A DNA stretch of 40,766 nt from Stenotrophomonas sp. UBA7346 (GTDB taxonomy: Bacteria > Pseudomonadota > Gammaproteobacteria > Xanthomonadales > Xanthomonadaceae): assembly GCA_002471015.1 (NCBI GenBank), contig DKPB01000017.1:1-40766 (forward strand), given 5' to 3'. The notes under the pieces are model-generated. The model had not been told where the DNA came from, did not search any database, and saw only the letters and a program-made list of their open reading frames with translations. The position numbers were made by a program, and so were the translations under genes. Within the stretch, counting starts at the first letter, position 1, and each line of letters opens with the position of its first letter. This document shows positions 33,523 through 40,766 of the stretch, piece by piece.

Positions 33523-35364
33523 TCAGATGGCCACGGAGGTCAGCTTCTTGCGCTTGGCGTAGATCAGCGTTGCCAGCGCACGCGACACGGTGATCGCGGT
33601 GAACATCGAGGCGAAAATACCGATGATCATGGTCAGCGCGAAGCCCTTCAGCGGACCGGTACCGAACGCATACAGCGCCACGCCGACGATCAGGCCGGTG
33701 AGGTTGGCGTCCAGGATGGTGCCCGAAGCACGCTCATAACCTTCGGCGATGGCCTTCTTGGGCGGCATGCCCAGGCGCAACTCCTCGCGGATACGTTCGT
33801 TGATCAGCACGTTGGCGTCCACCGACAGGCCCACCGACAAGGCCAGGCCGGCGAAGCCCGGCAAGGTCATGGTGGCGCCGAACATCGACATCACCGCCAC
33901 CACGATCAGCAGGTTGAACAGCAGCGCCACCGAGGTGATCGCGCCGAACATGCGGTAGTAGATGGTGAAGAACACCAGGGTGAAGACGAAGGAGAACACC
34001 ACCGCCTTGACGCCGCGCTCCACGTTCTCCGCGCCCAGGCTCGGGCCGATGACGTATTCCTCGACGAAGTCCATCGGCGCGGCCAGCGAACCGGCACGCA
34101 GCAGCTTGGCCAGGTTGTCGGCTTCGGTTTTCTCCAGGCCGGTGGTCTGGAAGTTCTTGCCGAACACACCGTTGATGTTGGCCACCGAAATCACTTCTTC
34201 CTTGACCCGGAAGCTGCGCTGCTCCTGGCCATTGACCATGGTCACCTGCGGAATGCGCTCGGTATAGACCACGGCCATCGGCTTGTTGACGTTGGCGCTG
34301 GTGAAATCAAACATGCGCTGGCCGCCGACACTGTTCAGCGTCACGCTGACGGCCGGCAGGCCGTTCTGGTCGGTGGCTACCGAGGCGGCAACCATCTGGT
34401 CACCGGTGACGATGGTGCGCTTGTTGAGCAGCACCGGACGACCGGCGCGGTCGCGGTACAGCTTGGCTTCCGGCGGAATGCGGCCGGTGTCGACGGCATC
34501 CTGGGCATTGCCATCGACGACGGCGCGGTATTCCAGCGTCGCGGTGGCGCCGATCATGCGCTTGGCTTCGGCGGTGTCCTGCACGCCCGGCAGCTCGACC
34601 ACGATGCGGTCTTCGCCCTGGCGCTGGATGATCGGCTCGGCCACGCCCAGCTCGTTGACGCGGTTACGCAGCGTGGTGAGGTTCTGCTCGATGGCGCCGG
34701 AAGCGATCTGGCTCATTTCCGTTGCCGGCACGCTGGCGCTGATGCGCTCGCCGCTCACCGAATAGGTGAAGGTCGGCTGCGCCTTGGCCAGTGCTGCGCG
34801 CGCCTTGTCGGCATCGGCGGCATTGGTCAGGGTGGCGACGATGTCGCTCTCACCGCGACGCTCCACCGAACGGTAGGCAATGCGGTTGTCACGCAGCGTG
34901 GTGCGTACATCTTCGGTGAAGGCTTCAAAACGCTTGTCCACCGCGGCCTTCTGGTCGACCTGCAGGGCAAAGTGCACGCCGCCGACCAGGTCCAGGCCCA
35001 GCACCATCGGCTTGCCGCCAAGGTTGGACAGCCAATCCGGCACGGTAGAGGCCAGGTTCAGGGCGACGGTGTAGTTCTCGCCGGCCTTCTCGCGCAACAC
35101 CTCGTTGGCGCGCGACTGCGCTTCCAGCGACGACAGGCGGACGATCAGGCTTTCGCCTTCCTTCTCCACCGCCTTGGGGGTGACGCCGGCAGCGGTCAGG
35201 TCAGCGCCAAGGCGCTGCTTCAGGGCGTCGTCGATCTGCCCACCGCGATTGGCGGTGATCTGTACCGACGGATCCTTCTGGTAGATGTTGGGCAGCGCGT
35301 ACAGCGCGCTGACCGCCAGAACGATCAGAATCAGGAAGTACTTCCAGCGAGGAAATTCAAGCAT
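33523..35364 (-). CDS. secD: Protein translocase subunit SecD
   Basis: A 613-residue protein with TM1 at 8-28, a large periplasmic P1 region to about 440 with MVLGLDLVGGVHF (the D1 motif), then the RND-type membrane domain including TMTLPGFAGLALSVGLSVDANVLINERIREELRLG, the D4-type segment with the functional Asp and Arg residues. Partner of SecF and YajC. Length is in the usual range (about 600-620). Preceded by yajC after 57 bp and followed by secF after 61 bp on the same strand. Confidence 0.95.
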   Translation of the reverse strand: MLEFPRWKYFLILIVLAVSALYALPNIYQKDPSVQITANRGGQIDDALKQRLGADLTAAGVTPKAVEKEGESLIVRLSSLEAQSRANEVLREKAGENYTVALNLASTVPDWLSNLGGKPMVLGLDLVGGVHFALQVDQKAAVDKRFEAFTEDVRTTLRDNRIAYRSVERRGESDIVATLTNAADADKARAALAKAQPTFTYSVSGERISASVPATEMSQIASGAIEQNLTTLRNRVNELGVAEPIIQRQGEDRIVVELPGVQDTAEAKRMIGATATLEYRAVVDGNAQDAVDTGRIPPEAKLYRDRAGRPVLLNKRTIVTGDQMVAASVATDQNGLPAVSVTLNSVGGQRMFDFTSANVNKPMAVVYTERIPQVTMVNGQEQRSFRVKEEVISVANINGVFGKNFQTTGLEKTEADNLAKLLRAGSLAAPMDFVEEYVIGPSLGAENVERGVKAVVFSFVFTLVFFTIYYRMFGAITSVALLFNLLIVVAVMSMFGATMTLPGFAGLALSVGLSVDANVLINERIREELRLGMPPKKAIAEGYERASGTILDANLTGLIVGVALYAFGTGPLKGFALTMIIGIFASMFTAITVSRALATLIYAKRKKLTSVAI

Positions 35365-35421
35365 TGCAGGATCCTGCGCGGCGCCCCGGGGACGCCGCGA
35401 AATGACGGAAGGGGTTCAGTC

Positions 35422-35751
35422 TCAGGCAGCGGACTTCAGCGTGCCCTTGGGCAGGACGTTGCCAACCGAGCCCTTCTGCACACGGATGCGGACGTTGTCA
35501 GCCACTTCCACGGTGATGAAGTTGTCGCCGATGTCGGTAACCACGCCGGCAATGCCGCCGGAGGTCAGCACTTCGTCGCCCTTGGTGATCTTTTCCAGCA
35601 TCGCCTTGTGTTCCTTCTGGCGCTTCATCTGCGGGCGGATCATCAGGAAGTACATCACCGCGATCAGCGCGATCGGCAGCAGGAAGGTGCCCATGCCGGG
35701 GGCCGGCGGGGCAGCCTGGGCAACGGGAAGAATGATGGCCATCAGATTCAT
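35422..35751 (-). CDS. yajC: Sec translocon accessory protein YajC
   Basis: A 109-residue protein with an N-terminal membrane helix (about 20-40) followed by RPQMKRQKEHKAMLEKITKGDEVLTSGGIAG, the YajC signature, and a C-terminal beta-rich tail. It associates with SecDF. The start ATG is preceded by a short N-terminal hydrophobic stretch MNLMAIILPVAQAAP. Confidence 0.94.
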   Translation of the reverse strand: MNLMAIILPVAQAAPPAPGMGTFLLPIALIAVMYFLMIRPQMKRQKEHKAMLEKITKGDEVLTSGGIAGVVTDIGDNFITVEVADNVRIRVQKGSVGNVLPKGTLKSAA

Positions 35752-35840
35752 TAACTTTTGTCCTTGGTGTTGGGCGGCCCCGAGGCAGGCCGGTTGGCCT
35801 GCAGCAGTAACCGCGAAACGGGGTCAGCCGTGAAGTATGC

Positions 35841-35870
35841 CACGCGCCCGGGGGCTAGTCCCGGGCCGTG
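35841..35870. other. Hairpin between tgt and yajC
   Basis: GCCCGGG (35846-35852) and CCCGGGC (35860-35866) form a stem extended by CACG/CGTG with one bulge. It lies in the 129-bp gap between tgt and yajC on a shared transcript, with no U-tract. It may partly attenuate or process the message. Confidence 0.45.
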
Positions 35871-35880
35871 TGAAGCGCTG

Positions 35881-37020
35881 CTACTCCCCCGACAACGCCG
35901 GGACGCTCAGGCCCCGGGCTGCATAGAAGGACTCGCGGAAGGCCAGGAAGGTTCCCGCCTCGATGGCCGCGCGCATGTCGGCCATCAGTTTTTCGTAATA
36001 GAACAGGTTGTGCAGGGTGCCCAGCATCGGCGCCAGCATCTCGTTGCAGCGGTCCAGGTGACGCAGGTAGGAGCGGGTGTAGCCGCCGGTGCAGGCATGG
36101 CAGCCGCAGCCCGGCTCGATCGGGCTCATGTCCCGCTCGTACTTGGCGTTACGGATGCGGACCGTGCCGAAGGAGGTGAAATAGTGGCCGTTGCGGGCAT
36201 TTCGGGTGGGCATGACGCAGTCGAACATGTCCACGCCGCGGGCCACGCCTTCGACCAGGTCTTCCGGCCGGCCCACCCCCATCAGGTAACGCGGACGGTC
36301 GGCCGGCAGGATCGGATGCATGTGGTCGAGCATGGCATTGCGCTCGTGCTCGGGCTCCCCCACCGCCAGACCGCCGATGGCATAGCCATCGAAACCGATC
36401 TGCTGCAGGCCCTCGGCCGAGCGGCTGCGCAGCTCGGTGTGCACCCCGCCCTGGACGATGCCGAACAGCGCCGCATCGTTGCCCATGGCGTCATGTGCAT
36501 TGCGGCTGCGCTGGGCCCACCGAAGGCTCAGCTCCATCGACTTGCGCGCGACCGGCTCGGTGGCCGGGTACGGCGTGCATTCGTCGAAAATCATGACGAT
36601 GTCCGAATCCAGCACCTTCTGGATCTTCATGCTCTCCTCCGGCCCCAGGAACACCCGGGCACCATCGGTCGGCGACGCAAACGTGACGCCTTCTTCGGTG
36701 ATCTTGCGGCGATGCGCCAGCGAAAACACCTGGAAACCACCCGAATCGGTCAGGATCGGGCCATTCCACTGGCAGAAACCATGCAGGCCGCCGTGGTCGG
36801 CGATCACATCCAGGCCCGGACGCAGGTACAGATGGAAGGTATTGCCGAGGATGATCTCGGCACCGAGCGCGCGGACCTGCTCGGGCAGCACCCCCTTGAC
36901 CGAGCCGTAGGTGCCCACCGGCATGAACGCCGGGGTCTGCACGGTTCCGCGCGGGAAGGAGAGCTGACCGCGGCGGGCGCGACCATCGGTGGTCTGGAGC
37001 TTGAATTGCAGTCGGGACAT
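35881..37020 (-). CDS. tgt: tRNA-guanine transglycosylase
   Basis: A 379-residue enzyme that exchanges guanine 34 of GUN-anticodon tRNAs for preQ1, the first tRNA step in queuosine synthesis. Key residues visible: D92 in ILTDSGGFQVFS, D267 (nucleophile) in DMFDCVMPTRNARNG, and the zinc ligands C305, C307 and C310 in CGCHAC with H337. All are intact. The family start MSRLQFKLQTTDGRARRG fits. It follows queA on the same strand with a 139-bp gap that holds a strong hairpin. Confidence 0.96.
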   Translation of the reverse strand: MSRLQFKLQTTDGRARRGQLSFPRGTVQTPAFMPVGTYGSVKGVLPEQVRALGAEIILGNTFHLYLRPGLDVIADHGGLHGFCQWNGPILTDSGGFQVFSLAHRRKITEEGVTFASPTDGARVFLGPEESMKIQKVLDSDIVMIFDECTPYPATEPVARKSMELSLRWAQRSRNAHDAMGNDAALFGIVQGGVHTELRSRSAEGLQQIGFDGYAIGGLAVGEPEHERNAMLDHMHPILPADRPRYLMGVGRPEDLVEGVARGVDMFDCVMPTRNARNGHYFTSFGTVRIRNAKYERDMSPIEPGCGCHACTGGYTRSYLRHLDRCNEMLAPMLGTLHNLFYYEKLMADMRAAIEAGTFLAFRESFYAARGLSVPALSGE

Positions 37021-37122
37021 GAATGAAGAGCTGTAATGGGGCCGAGTGGGGAGTTGCGGGCGCGTTGGCTGCGGACAGTCTACTTGTGCGAGCTGATCGG
37101 CGCTGTTTCAAGGCCGCCGCGC

Positions 37123-37158
37123 CCTGCCAGCCGGGCCGACGCCCCCGGCCCTGGCAGG
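37123..37158. other. Long GC hairpin directly after queA
   Basis: CCTGCCAG (37123-37130) and CTGGCAGG (37151-37158) enclose a further GCCGGG/CCCGGC stem, 1 base after the queA stop on the minus strand. It has no U-tract, so is not a canonical terminator; it may set the level of tgt expression relative to queA. Confidence 0.5.
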
Positions 37159-37159
37159 A

Positions 37160-38221
37160 CTAGCTGGCCTGCCCTGCCGCGTCCGGCGCCGCATCCTGCA
37201 GCGGGAACAGCAGCATCGCATCGCCATAGCTGAAGAAACGGTACTTTTCTGCGATGGCGTGCGCATAGGCCTGAAAAACACGCTCCTTGCCAGCGAACGC
37301 ACTGATCATCATCAGCAGGGTGCTTTCCGGCAGGTGGAAGTTGGTGACCATCGCATCGACGCTGCGGATGCGGTAACCCGGGGTGATGAAGATCTGGGTT
37401 TCTCCGGCGTAGGGATGCAGTTCGCCTTCGCGCATCGCACTCTCCAGCGCTCGCACCACGGTGGTACCGACACCGATCACCCGGCCACCGGCAGCACGGG
37501 TGCGTCGCACCTGCTCGACCAGCTCGGCGCCCACATTGAGCCATTCGCGGTGCATCACATGCTGCGACAGATCATCCACGCGCACCGGCTGGAAAGTGCC
37601 GGCGCCGACATGCAGGGTGATGTGGCCGAACTGCACGCCACGCTCGCGCAGCTGCGCCAGCAGTGCTTCATCGAAGTGCAGGCCGGCGGTCGGCGCAGCC
37701 ACGGCACCGACCTGCTTGGCGAACACCGTCTGGTAGCGCTCGCGGTCATCCACACCGGGCTCGCGGTGGATGTAGGGTGGTAGCGGCAAGCGCCCCTCGT
37801 GGACCAGCCAGGACTCCAGCGGCTCGGGAATATCGAAACGCAACACATAAAACTCGCCGTCACGACCCAGCACCTCGGCTTCGCCACCGGCATCAAGCTG
37901 AATGCGGCTACCGGCCTTGGGCGACTTGCTGGCACCGATCTGCGCGCGCGCCTGCTGGCCGCCGAGTAGACGCTCGATCAGGATCTCGACGCGGCCGCCA
38001 CTGGCTTTCTGCCCGAACAGGCGTGCCGGGATGACACGGGTGTCGTTGAACACCAACAGGTCGCCGGGCTGCAGCAACCCGGCCAGATCGCGCACCTGGC
38101 AGTCAACGAAAACAGCCGGCGCCGGCGGAACGAGCAGCAAACGGCTGGCCGAACGCTCGGCCAAAGGGGCCTGGGCGATCAACTCCTCAGGCAGGTCATA
38201 GGTGAAATCGGACTTCTTCAA
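37160..38221 (-). CDS. queA: S-adenosylmethionine:tRNA ribosyltransferase-isomerase
   Basis: A 353-residue enzyme that transfers and rearranges the ribosyl group of SAM onto preQ1 in tRNA, giving epoxyqueuosine. The typical N-terminus KKSDFTYDLPEELIAQAPLAERSASRLL, the segments VFNDTRVIPARLFG, AAPTAGLHFDE, GAGTFQPVR and TNFHLPESTLLMMISAFAG all match the family. The start is uncertain: I take the TTG at 38221, since LKKSDF coincides with the usual MKKSDF start; a GTG at 38263 would add 14 residues foreign to the family. Neither has a strong ribosome site. First gene of the queA-tgt-yajC-secD-secF cluster. Confidence 0.9.
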   Translation of the reverse strand: MKKSDFTYDLPEELIAQAPLAERSASRLLLVPPAPAVFVDCQVRDLAGLLQPGDLLVFNDTRVIPARLFGQKASGGRVEILIERLLGGQQARAQIGASKSPKAGSRIQLDAGGEAEVLGRDGEFYVLRFDIPEPLESWLVHEGRLPLPPYIHREPGVDDRERYQTVFAKQVGAVAAPTAGLHFDEALLAQLRERGVQFGHITLHVGAGTFQPVRVDDLSQHVMHREWLNVGAELVEQVRRTRAAGGRVIGVGTTVVRALESAMREGELHPYAGETQIFITPGYRIRSVDAMVTNFHLPESTLLMMISAFAGKERVFQAYAHAIAEKYRFFSYGDAMLLFPLQDAAPDAAGQAS

Positions 38222-38333
38222 GGCCGGAACTTCGTACGGGGAGCCGGCTATTGTAGCTCTCACGGGCGGAAGGACTGATTTTTAGGCCTTGGCCTTGGCC
38301 GTGGCCGTGGCTCCGACTCCGCTTTATGCCGTC

Positions 38334-38467
38334 ATTCCCGCGAAGGCGGGAATCGCTCTGGCTCTGGCGTTGGCTCCGCTTCGCGCCGTCGTTCCCGCGA
38401 AGGCGAGAATCGCCCTGGCTTTGGCGTTGGCTCCACTTCGCGCCGTCATTCCCGCGAAGGCGGGAAT
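38334..38467. repeat. 57-bp tandem repeats with ATTCCCGCGAAGGCGGGAAT palindromes
   Basis: Three copies of the palindromic core (38334-38353, 38391-38410, 38448-38467) occur at exact 57-bp spacing, with intervening spacers CGCYCTGGCTYTGGCGTTGG-like that also repeat. The core resembles the dRS3/REP-type repeats found in many proteobacteria. Copy 2 carries two changes. A fourth core lies inverted at 38543-38562. The gap between queA and lrp (about 38264-38632) holds no convincing gene and is filled by this array plus AT-richer low-complexity sequence (38500-38600). Confidence 0.85.
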
Positions 38468-38542
38468 CGCCCTGGCTTTGGCTCTCAGTTCGCACGGGTC
38501 ACGTCAAATCAACAGTTAAAGGCAAAGGCAAAAACAAGAGCG

Positions 38543-38562
38543 ATTCCCGCCTCCGCGGGAAT
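38543..38562. repeat. Inverted fourth copy of the repeat core
   Basis: ATTCCCGCCTCCGCGGGAAT, followed by GACGGC, is the reverse complement of the 38334-38353 unit (GCCGTCATTCCC...) with one base changed. With the direct copies it could fold a large hairpin of about 25 bp per arm, located about 70 bases after the lrp stop on the minus strand, where it might slow or stop lrp transcription. Confidence 0.7.
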
Positions 38563-38632
38563 GACGGCTGAAGATCAAGGGCAAAGCAAAACCAAACCCA
38601 AAACAGCGTCGATCCAACGCGGCTGGCCTACC

Positions 38633-39064
38633 TCAACGCTCAAACTTGGTTGAAAGAATGATCGCGCTGTTGGTCCGCTCCACCCCATCAACAGCGCCAA
38701 TCGCATCGGTCACCACATCCATCTCACTGACCCCGCCCACCACAACCATCGCGATAAGGTCATGGTTGCCGCTGACCGAATGCAGCGAGCGCACCTCTGT
38801 GATATCGCGAAGCGCCTTTACCACCGCCGGCATCTTCTTCGGCAGTACGGTGATCAGCACGTGCGCCCGCACCTGGCCCTGCTCGTAGTCCTCATGGGTA
38901 CGCACCGTATAGCCGGCAATCACCCCCAACTGCTCAAGCCGGTCGATGCGGCTCTGCACCGTGGTCCGGGACAAGCCAAGCCGGCGGGCGATCTGCGCAG
39001 TGGAAGCCCGCGCGTCCTCGCGCAATACGGACAAGAGACGTTCGTCGGCAGGGGAAATATTCAC
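38633..39064 (-). CDS. Lrp/AsnC-family transcriptional regulator
   Basis: A 143-residue regulator: helix-turn-helix at about 5-55 (SPADERLLSVLREDARASTAQIARRLGLSRTTVQSRIDRLEQLGVI, cut to its known motif) and a RAM/AsnC effector domain (60-140) with VRSLHSVSGNHDLIAMV. I take GTG at 39064 as start (NISPADERLL); an earlier in-frame start would add residues that do not fit. The effector is probably an amino acid, and the divergent aminotransferase gene is the likely target. Three operator half-sites lie in its upstream region. Confidence 0.88.
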   Translation of the reverse strand: MNISPADERLLSVLREDARASTAQIARRLGLSRTTVQSRIDRLEQLGVIAGYTVRTHEDYEQGQVRAHVLITVLPKKMPAVVKALRDITEVRSLHSVSGNHDLIAMVVVGGVSEMDVVTDAIGAVDGVERTNSAIILSTKFER

Positions 39065-39077
39065 ATTGCAAACCAGC

Positions 39078-39114
39078 TTCGTCGATTCGACGAAATTACC
39101 CGAAAATTCGTCGA
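39078..39114. promoter_or_regulatory. Operator cluster TTCGTCGA / TCGACGAA / TTCGTCGA
   Basis: TTCGTCGA-T-TCGACGAA (39078-39094) is a perfect 8+8 palindrome, and a third half-site TTCGTCGA follows at 39107-39114, so that the centre half-site also pairs with it as TCGACGAA...TTCGTCGA. The half-sites start 29 bp apart (39078 to 39107). They lie between lrp and the aminotransferase gene, 14 bp before the lrp GTG, and are the best candidates for Lrp-family binding. Confidence 0.6.
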
Positions 39115-39117
39115 GAT

Positions 39118-39123
39118 CATAGC
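39118..39123 (-). promoter_or_regulatory. Possible lrp -10 element
   Basis: On the minus strand TATGAT is five of six matches to TATAAT and lies just upstream of the operator cluster; the -35 region is not convincing. Transcription would begin near 39111, placing the palindrome in the early transcribed region. Confidence 0.35.
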
Positions 39124-39138
39124 TGCCATATGTCCAGA

Positions 39139-39178
39139 ATCTCCAGATAATGGGTATATACAAGAAACTTCTGGAGAT
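39139..39178. promoter_or_regulatory. Inverted repeat across the aminotransferase promoter and ribosome site
   Basis: ATCTCCAGA (39139-39147) and TCTGGAGAT (39170-39178) are perfect 9-bp inverted repeats 22 bp apart. The 3' arm contains the GGAG ribosome site. TATATA/TATACA (39155-39162) between the arms is a possible -10 element, so the repeat may be an operator; if transcription starts earlier, the RNA arms would sequester the ribosome site. Confidence 0.55.
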
Positions 39179-39182
39179 GAGC

Positions 39183-40679
39183 ATGACCGTACTCGGCCCC
39201 CTCGCCCCGCTTCGCGCGCACACCGGCCAACGCCTGACCCAAGGTCTGGACGACGCCAGCGTTGAACGCCTGGCCGTCGCTCACCCGGACCTGGCCGGCG
39301 CCATTGCCGCTGCCGCCAGTGAATACGCCCGCATCAAGGACGAAGCCGCCGACCTGCTGGATCTGGACGAGCACGACCAGATCGCCGCCATGCAGGCCGA
39401 TTTCGTCAACTTCTATGCCGACGACGCCGTCGTCCCGTACATCGCCCTTGCCGCCTGCGGCCCGTGGGTGGTCTCGCTCAAGGGCGCCGTGCTGTATGAC
39501 GCCGGCGGCTACGGCATGCTCGGCTTCGGCCACACCCCCGCCGATGTGATGGCCGCTGCAGCGAAACCGCAGGTGATGGCCAACATCATGACGCCGAGCC
39601 TGGCCCAGCGCCGCTTTGTCCAGGCCATGAAGAAAGAGATCGGCCACAGCCGCGACGGCTGTCCGTTCACCCACTTCATGTGTTTGAACTCCGGCTCCGA
39701 GGCCGTTGGCCTGGCCGCTCGTATTGCCGACATCAACGCCAAGCTGCAGACCGATCCGGGCGCACCGCATGCCGGTGCCACCATCAAGCGGGTGGTCATC
39801 AAGGGCAGCTTCCACGGCCGCACCGACCGCCCCGCGCTGTACTCCGACTCCAGCCGCAAGGCCTATGACCAGCACCTGGCCAGCTACCGCGGCGAGAACA
39901 GCGTCATCACCGTACCGCCCTACGACGAAGCGGCGATGCGCAAGGTCTTTGCCGATGCCAAGGCCAACAACTGGTTCATCGAAGCGGTTTTCCTGGAACC
40001 GGTGATGGGCGAAGGCGACCCCGGCCGCGCGGTGCCGGCCAGCTTCTACAAGCTGGTCCGCGAACTGACCCGCGAGCACGGCAGTCTGCTGCTGATCGAC
40101 TCCATCCAGGCCGCACTGCGTGCGCACGGCACCCTGTCCTTCGTCGACTACCCGGGCTACGAGACGCTGGACCCGCCGGACATGGAAACCTATTCCAAGG
40201 CCTTGAACGGCGCGCAGTTCCCGCTGTCGGTACTGGCCGTCAGCGAGCATGCTGCCAAGCTCTACCGCAAGGGCGTGTACGGCAACACCATGACCACCAA
40301 CCCGCGTGCGCTGGATGTGGCCGTTGCCACCCTCGCCCGCCTGTCGCCGGAAATTCGCCAGAACATCCGCCTGCGCGGCGAGCAGGCCGTGCAGAAGCTG
40401 GAAGCACTCAAGGCCAAGCTCGGCGGCCTGATCACCAAGGTGCAGGGCACCGGCCTGCTGTTCTCCTGCGAACTGGCCCCGCAGTTCAAGTGCTACGGCG
40501 CTGGCTCCACTGAGGAATGGCTGCGCATGCACGGCGTCAATGTGATCCACGGTGGCGAGAACTCGCTGCGCTTCACCCCGCACTTCGGCATGGATGAAGA
40601 GGAGCTGGACGTGCTGGTGGACATGGTCGGCCGCGCCCTGCTGGAAGGGCCGCGCCGCGCGCAGGCGGATGCCGCCTGA
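39183..40679 (+). CDS. Class-III PLP-dependent aminotransferase
   Basis: A 498-residue enzyme of the acetylornithine/GABA aminotransferase class. PLP residues are kept: SGSEA (170-174), FHGRT (210-214), the Asp of LLIDSIQA (D306, usually DEVQ) and K339 in ETYSKALNGAQFPLS, the Schiff-base lysine. The N-terminus is about 50 residues longer than in typical members and is helical. Start at 39183 is chosen because GGAG lies six bases upstream; two earlier ATGs (39150, 39177) are less well placed. The substrate is unknown. Being divergent from an Lrp-family regulator suggests an amino acid or diamine substrate. Confidence 0.85.
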   Translation: MTVLGPLAPLRAHTGQRLTQGLDDASVERLAVAHPDLAGAIAAAASEYARIKDEAADLLDLDEHDQIAAMQADFVNFYADDAVVPYIALAACGPWVVSLKGAVLYDAGGYGMLGFGHTPADVMAAAAKPQVMANIMTPSLAQRRFVQAMKKEIGHSRDGCPFTHFMCLNSGSEAVGLAARIADINAKLQTDPGAPHAGATIKRVVIKGSFHGRTDRPALYSDSSRKAYDQHLASYRGENSVITVPPYDEAAMRKVFADAKANNWFIEAVFLEPVMGEGDPGRAVPASFYKLVRELTREHGSLLLIDSIQAALRAHGTLSFVDYPGYETLDPPDMETYSKALNGAQFPLSVLAVSEHAAKLYRKGVYGNTMTTNPRALDVAVATLARLSPEIRQNIRLRGEQAVQKLEALKAKLGGLITKVQGTGLLFSCELAPQFKCYGAGSTEEWLRMHGVNVIHGGENSLRFTPHFGMDEEELDVLVDMVGRALLEGPRRAQADAA

Positions 40680-40698
40680 TTCGATGTAACAGGTAAGC

Positions 40699-40725
40699 AA
40701 AGAGGCGGCCATTGGCCGCCTCTTT
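40699..40725 (+). terminator. Intrinsic terminator of the aminotransferase gene
   Basis: AAAGAGGCGGCC, loop ATT and GGCCGCCTCTTT form a perfect 12-bp stem followed by CTGTTTG. It lies 20 bases after the stop. Confidence 0.85.
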
Positions 40726-40747
40726 CTGTTTGCGGGTCGAAAAGCTG

Positions 40748-40766
40748 CCCCTCTCCCCAACCCCTC
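40748..40766. repeat. C-rich end of a repeat related to the 8591-8885 element
   Basis: The last bases, CCCTCTCCCCAACCCCTC, read on the minus strand as GAGGGGTTGGGGAGAGGG, three G-runs of four bases or more with TT and AGA loops. The window ends here, so completeness cannot be judged. Confidence 0.4.

Noticed and set aside
33460..35754. A 764-codon plus-strand frame across secD and yajC
   Set aside because: Antisense shadow with His/Gln-rich composition; secD and yajC are certain on the minus strand.
38334..38467. CRISPR-like spacing of three repeats
   Set aside because: The sequence between the cores is itself repeated, not unique spacers, there is no leader or cas gene nearby, and the cores are perfect palindromes.
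38289..38571. Repetitive peptides in several frames, such as DSRLRGNDG units
   Set aside because: They follow from the 57-bp repeat period being a multiple of three and do not indicate a protein.
39117..40760. A 547-codon open frame antisense to the aminotransferase gene
   Set aside because: High-GC genes commonly have open antisense frames; the plus-strand product has a complete PLP site and its own ribosome site and terminator.

Overview
The window looks like chromosomal DNA of a high-GC gammaproteobacterium of the Xanthomonadaceae, most likely Stenotrophomonas or a close relative. The basis is GC-rich coding, a FabV-type enoyl-ACP reductase, a FimX-like degenerate GGDEF/EAL protein, a LytS/AlgR-type two-component pair and the order queA-tgt-yajC-secD-secF. 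The genus is an inference from gene content; no rRNA or marker gene was compared. I see about 36 protein genes and no rRNA, tRNA, CRISPR array, transposase or prophage. The window is mostly ordinary core genome with repeat-bearing gaps.

Layout. 1-2530 (minus): MarR regulator followed by a truncated FUSC efflux protein. 2621-4938 (minus): cyclopropane-fatty-acid synthase, a DUF3298-type lipoprotein and a small GNAT protein. 5133-5291 (plus): a 52-residue protein behind a strong candidate sigma-54 promoter. 5382-7579 (minus): rhomboid protease and POT peptide transporter. 7756-8580 (plus): an exported EEP-fold protein lacking catalytic residues. 8591-8885: tandem G-rich repeats with G-quadruplex motifs. 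8972-9583 (minus): Mn superoxide dismutase. 9845-10754 (plus): overlapping barnase-like RNase and barstar genes. 10756-14754 (minus): SRPBCC protein, VOC protein, ABC-F ATPase Uup and a LysR regulator. 14852-20720 (plus): YeiH transporter, RNA helicase DbpA, histidine kinase plus LytTR regulator, and an exported BAAT-like hydrolase. 20728-25130 (minus): small membrane protein, acyl-CoA thioesterase, apt, SelO, GST and a cold-shock protein. 25448-30776: YaiI (plus), a pseudouridine synthase (minus), then YaeQ, a BaiN/YhiN flavoprotein and a FimX-like protein (plus). 31056-38221 (minus): fabV, then the tRNA-queuosine and Sec accessory genes. 38633-40679: an Lrp/AsnC regulator divergent from a class-III aminotransferase.

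Functional groupings. QueA and Tgt act in queuosine modification of tRNA, and YajC, SecD and SecF assist the Sec translocon. CFA synthase and FabV act on membrane lipids. SOD and SelO relate to redox stress, and a glutathione transferase probably does too. Several local regulator-target pairs are visible (MarR/FUSC, LysR/YeiH, Lrp/aminotransferase), each with a palindromic candidate operator in the control region.

The parts most worth a second look are the sigma-54 promoter and its unrecognised 52-residue gene, the duplicated G-quadruplex/hairpin repeats, the three-half-site operator and promoter-overlapping inverted repeat at the Lrp/aminotransferase locus, the pseudoenzyme EEP protein, the 57-bp repeats beside lrp, and the long open leader that overlaps the cold-shock gene.
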